Assembly: GCA_903900335.1 (NCBI GenBank)
Contig: CAIUMP010000022.1
Coordinates: forward strand, 62,001-126,000
Reading direction: 5' to 3'
DNA length: 64,000 bases
From: an uncultured Ignavibacteriota bacterium
GTDB taxonomy: Bacteria > Bacteroidota > Ignavibacteria > Palsa-1295
Within the stretch, counting starts at the first letter, position 1; each line of letters opens with the position of its first letter. The notes beneath the pieces are model-generated. The model searched no databases and was not told where the DNA came from. It saw only the letters and a program-made list of their open reading frames with translations. Below are positions 63,206 through 64,000 of this stretch, one piece after another. Position numbers and translations under genes: made by a program.

Positions 63206-63253
63206 TGGAGCAGTCGTCTCGACTGCTGTTTGGTCAGCCGTCCCCGGCTGACC
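63206..63253. repeat. Double-hairpin repeat, family B copy 2
   Basis: AGCAGTCGTCTCGACTGCT and GTCAGCCGTCCCCGGCTGAC, the reverse complement order of copy 1 at 56541-56587. It lies between the convergent fbp gene and the orphan gene on the minus strand and could act as a two-way terminator. Confidence 0.75.
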
Positions 63254-63266
63254 TATCTCATTAATA

Positions 63267-63893
63267 CTAGTTATCCCCGGCTTTATCCATAAGGCTCAGG
63301 CCCTCTGCGCACTTTTCCAGATGGAGATCTCGCACCAACTCGTTTATCACGCCTCGCTCGCTCTTGTCGAGCATATGAAGACTGATCATATGCGAGCTTC
63401 CAGCACGCGCAACGCTAAGGATGGCTTTGGATATCTCGGTTCGGACATCATGAGCATCGGCCTCCGACAGGCGCGGAAGCGTGCCGCCAAGAATTCTACG
63501 AGCAGCGAGGAATCGAGGATTATCCCACGTACTCTTAAGCATAGGGAGTAGCCCCATATCAGTGCCAATATTCTCGATGTCACTTCGTGTGGCAAGTTCG
63601 AATGAGCGCTCCATTGTGGTGACAAATCGCGACACTGCTTCGAACTCCGCTGTCGTCGTGGCGTTGTCCGCCATGACAAGTTGCATGATCGGCGAAAGAA
63701 TCAGCCCAGCATAGGCCAGCTTTGCTGGCGTCGTGTGAGACTCGTGCCATAAGCCAAGCTCGCGTAACCCGCTGATTTCATCGGGAGTAAAGAATGGGGG
63801 GGTGTCGAGAGAATTCAACATTCTGTGATCATTTGATAAGTGAAGAGGTAGTAACCCAACTTTTGGCAAAAGGAATTCATGGGAAGCGGCCAT
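63267..63893 (-). CDS. Uncharacterised helical protein
   Basis: 208 residues (or 184 from ATG 63821), almost all helix-forming, with no signal peptide or cysteine pattern of note. It resembles no family I can name with confidence. Regular hydrophobic heptads (EFEAVSRFVTTMERSFELAT, cut to core AVSRFVTTM) suggest a bundle. The longer start lies close to the divergent gene at 63934, so the shorter one may be the real one. Confidence 0.55.
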   Translation of the reverse strand: MAASHEFLLPKVGLLPLHLSNDHRMLNSLDTPPFFTPDEISGLRELGLWHESHTTPAKLAYAGLILSPIMQLVMADNATTTAEFEAVSRFVTTMERSFELATRSDIENIGTDMGLLPMLKSTWDNPRFLAARRILGGTLPRLSEADAHDVRTEISKAILSVARAGSSHMISLHMLDKSERGVINELVRDLHLEKCAEGLSLMDKAGDN

Positions 63894-63933
63894 ACTCCCA
63901 TAACTTTAGTCGGGAAATCGTGTTAGTCTTAGT

Positions 63934-64000
63934 ATGAGAACCCAACGGAACAGACTCAGCATTGCCGTCGCAGCAAGCCTGCTGACGCTGCTGTTCAGCG
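63934..64000 (+). CDS. Start of an exported protein, cut by window edge
   Basis: ATG at 63934 begins MRTQRNRLSIAVAASLLTLLFS, a basic start then a hydrophobic run typical of a signal peptide. Only 22 residues are inside the window. Confidence 0.5.
   Translation, partial: MRTQRNRLSIAVAASLLTLLFS

Overview
The window reads as a chromosomal segment of a Gram-negative bacterium from the Bacteroidota/Chlorobiota/Ignavibacteriota/Kapabacteria assemblage (inference, no search run). Support: several secreted proteins end in type IX secretion (T9SS) type A sorting tails; a histone H1 (Hc1)-like small protein is present; three leader regions carry TATATTTG, an exact match to the TAnnTTTG -7 promoter element of Bacteroidota; and there are heptose/LPS-type genes, an outer-membrane lipoprotein with an OmpA domain, and lipoproteins. 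GC looks moderate (a little over half by eye). No rRNA, tRNA, CRISPR array, transposase or phage gene was found.

Layout. 0-4.4 kb: 5' end of lepA, a VWA-OmpA lipoprotein, a 1-Cys peroxiredoxin and an MFS exporter. 4.5-10.4 kb: a four-gene minus-strand exopolysaccharide operon (Wza-type export protein, Wzz-type chain-length protein, GT4 glycosyltransferase, Wzx-type flippase). 10.8-18.3 kb: DUF72, DUF899, the Hc1-like protein, prolyl oligopeptidase, a lone MCE protein, a lipoprotein and dapD. 18.7-24.8 kb: a collagen/YadA-like surface protein with 15 exact-length 36-bp repeats, an NlpC/P60 hydrolase, smpB and an overlapping outer-membrane-type protein. 24.8-32.1 kb: tyrS, M20 peptidase, Fes-like esterase, HD hydrolase, ychF and two secreted orphans. 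32.3-41.8 kb: a large hybrid histidine kinase, gmhA-like isomerase, MsbA-like ABC exporter with an NBD insertion, a GT2 enzyme with a very long charged disordered N-terminus, and a GT9 heptosyltransferase-like protein.

42-52.3 kb is the most distinctive part: a one-direction array of four paralogous secreted arylsulfotransferase-like proteins, each with signal peptide, N-terminal Ig-like (Big_5) domain, ASST-type propeller and T9SS tail. They fall into two pairs (1+2 and 3+4) flanking a T9SS-exported BNR/YCF48-type beta-propeller protein. The arrangement suggests successive duplications and a secreted enzyme set of unknown substrate.

52.6-64 kb: an apparent operon of a fused E1 alpha/beta 2-oxoacid dehydrogenase, a methyltransferase and a membrane protein; an acidic orphan; a PolB-like 3'-5' exonuclease; a DUF433-DUF5615 toxin-antitoxin-like pair with a 4-bp overlap; aldo/keto reductase; hemerythrin-like protein; dut; a lipoprotein; fbp; and an orphan. 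This stretch is rich in small intergenic inverted repeats from three sequence families, two of which recur elsewhere in the window.
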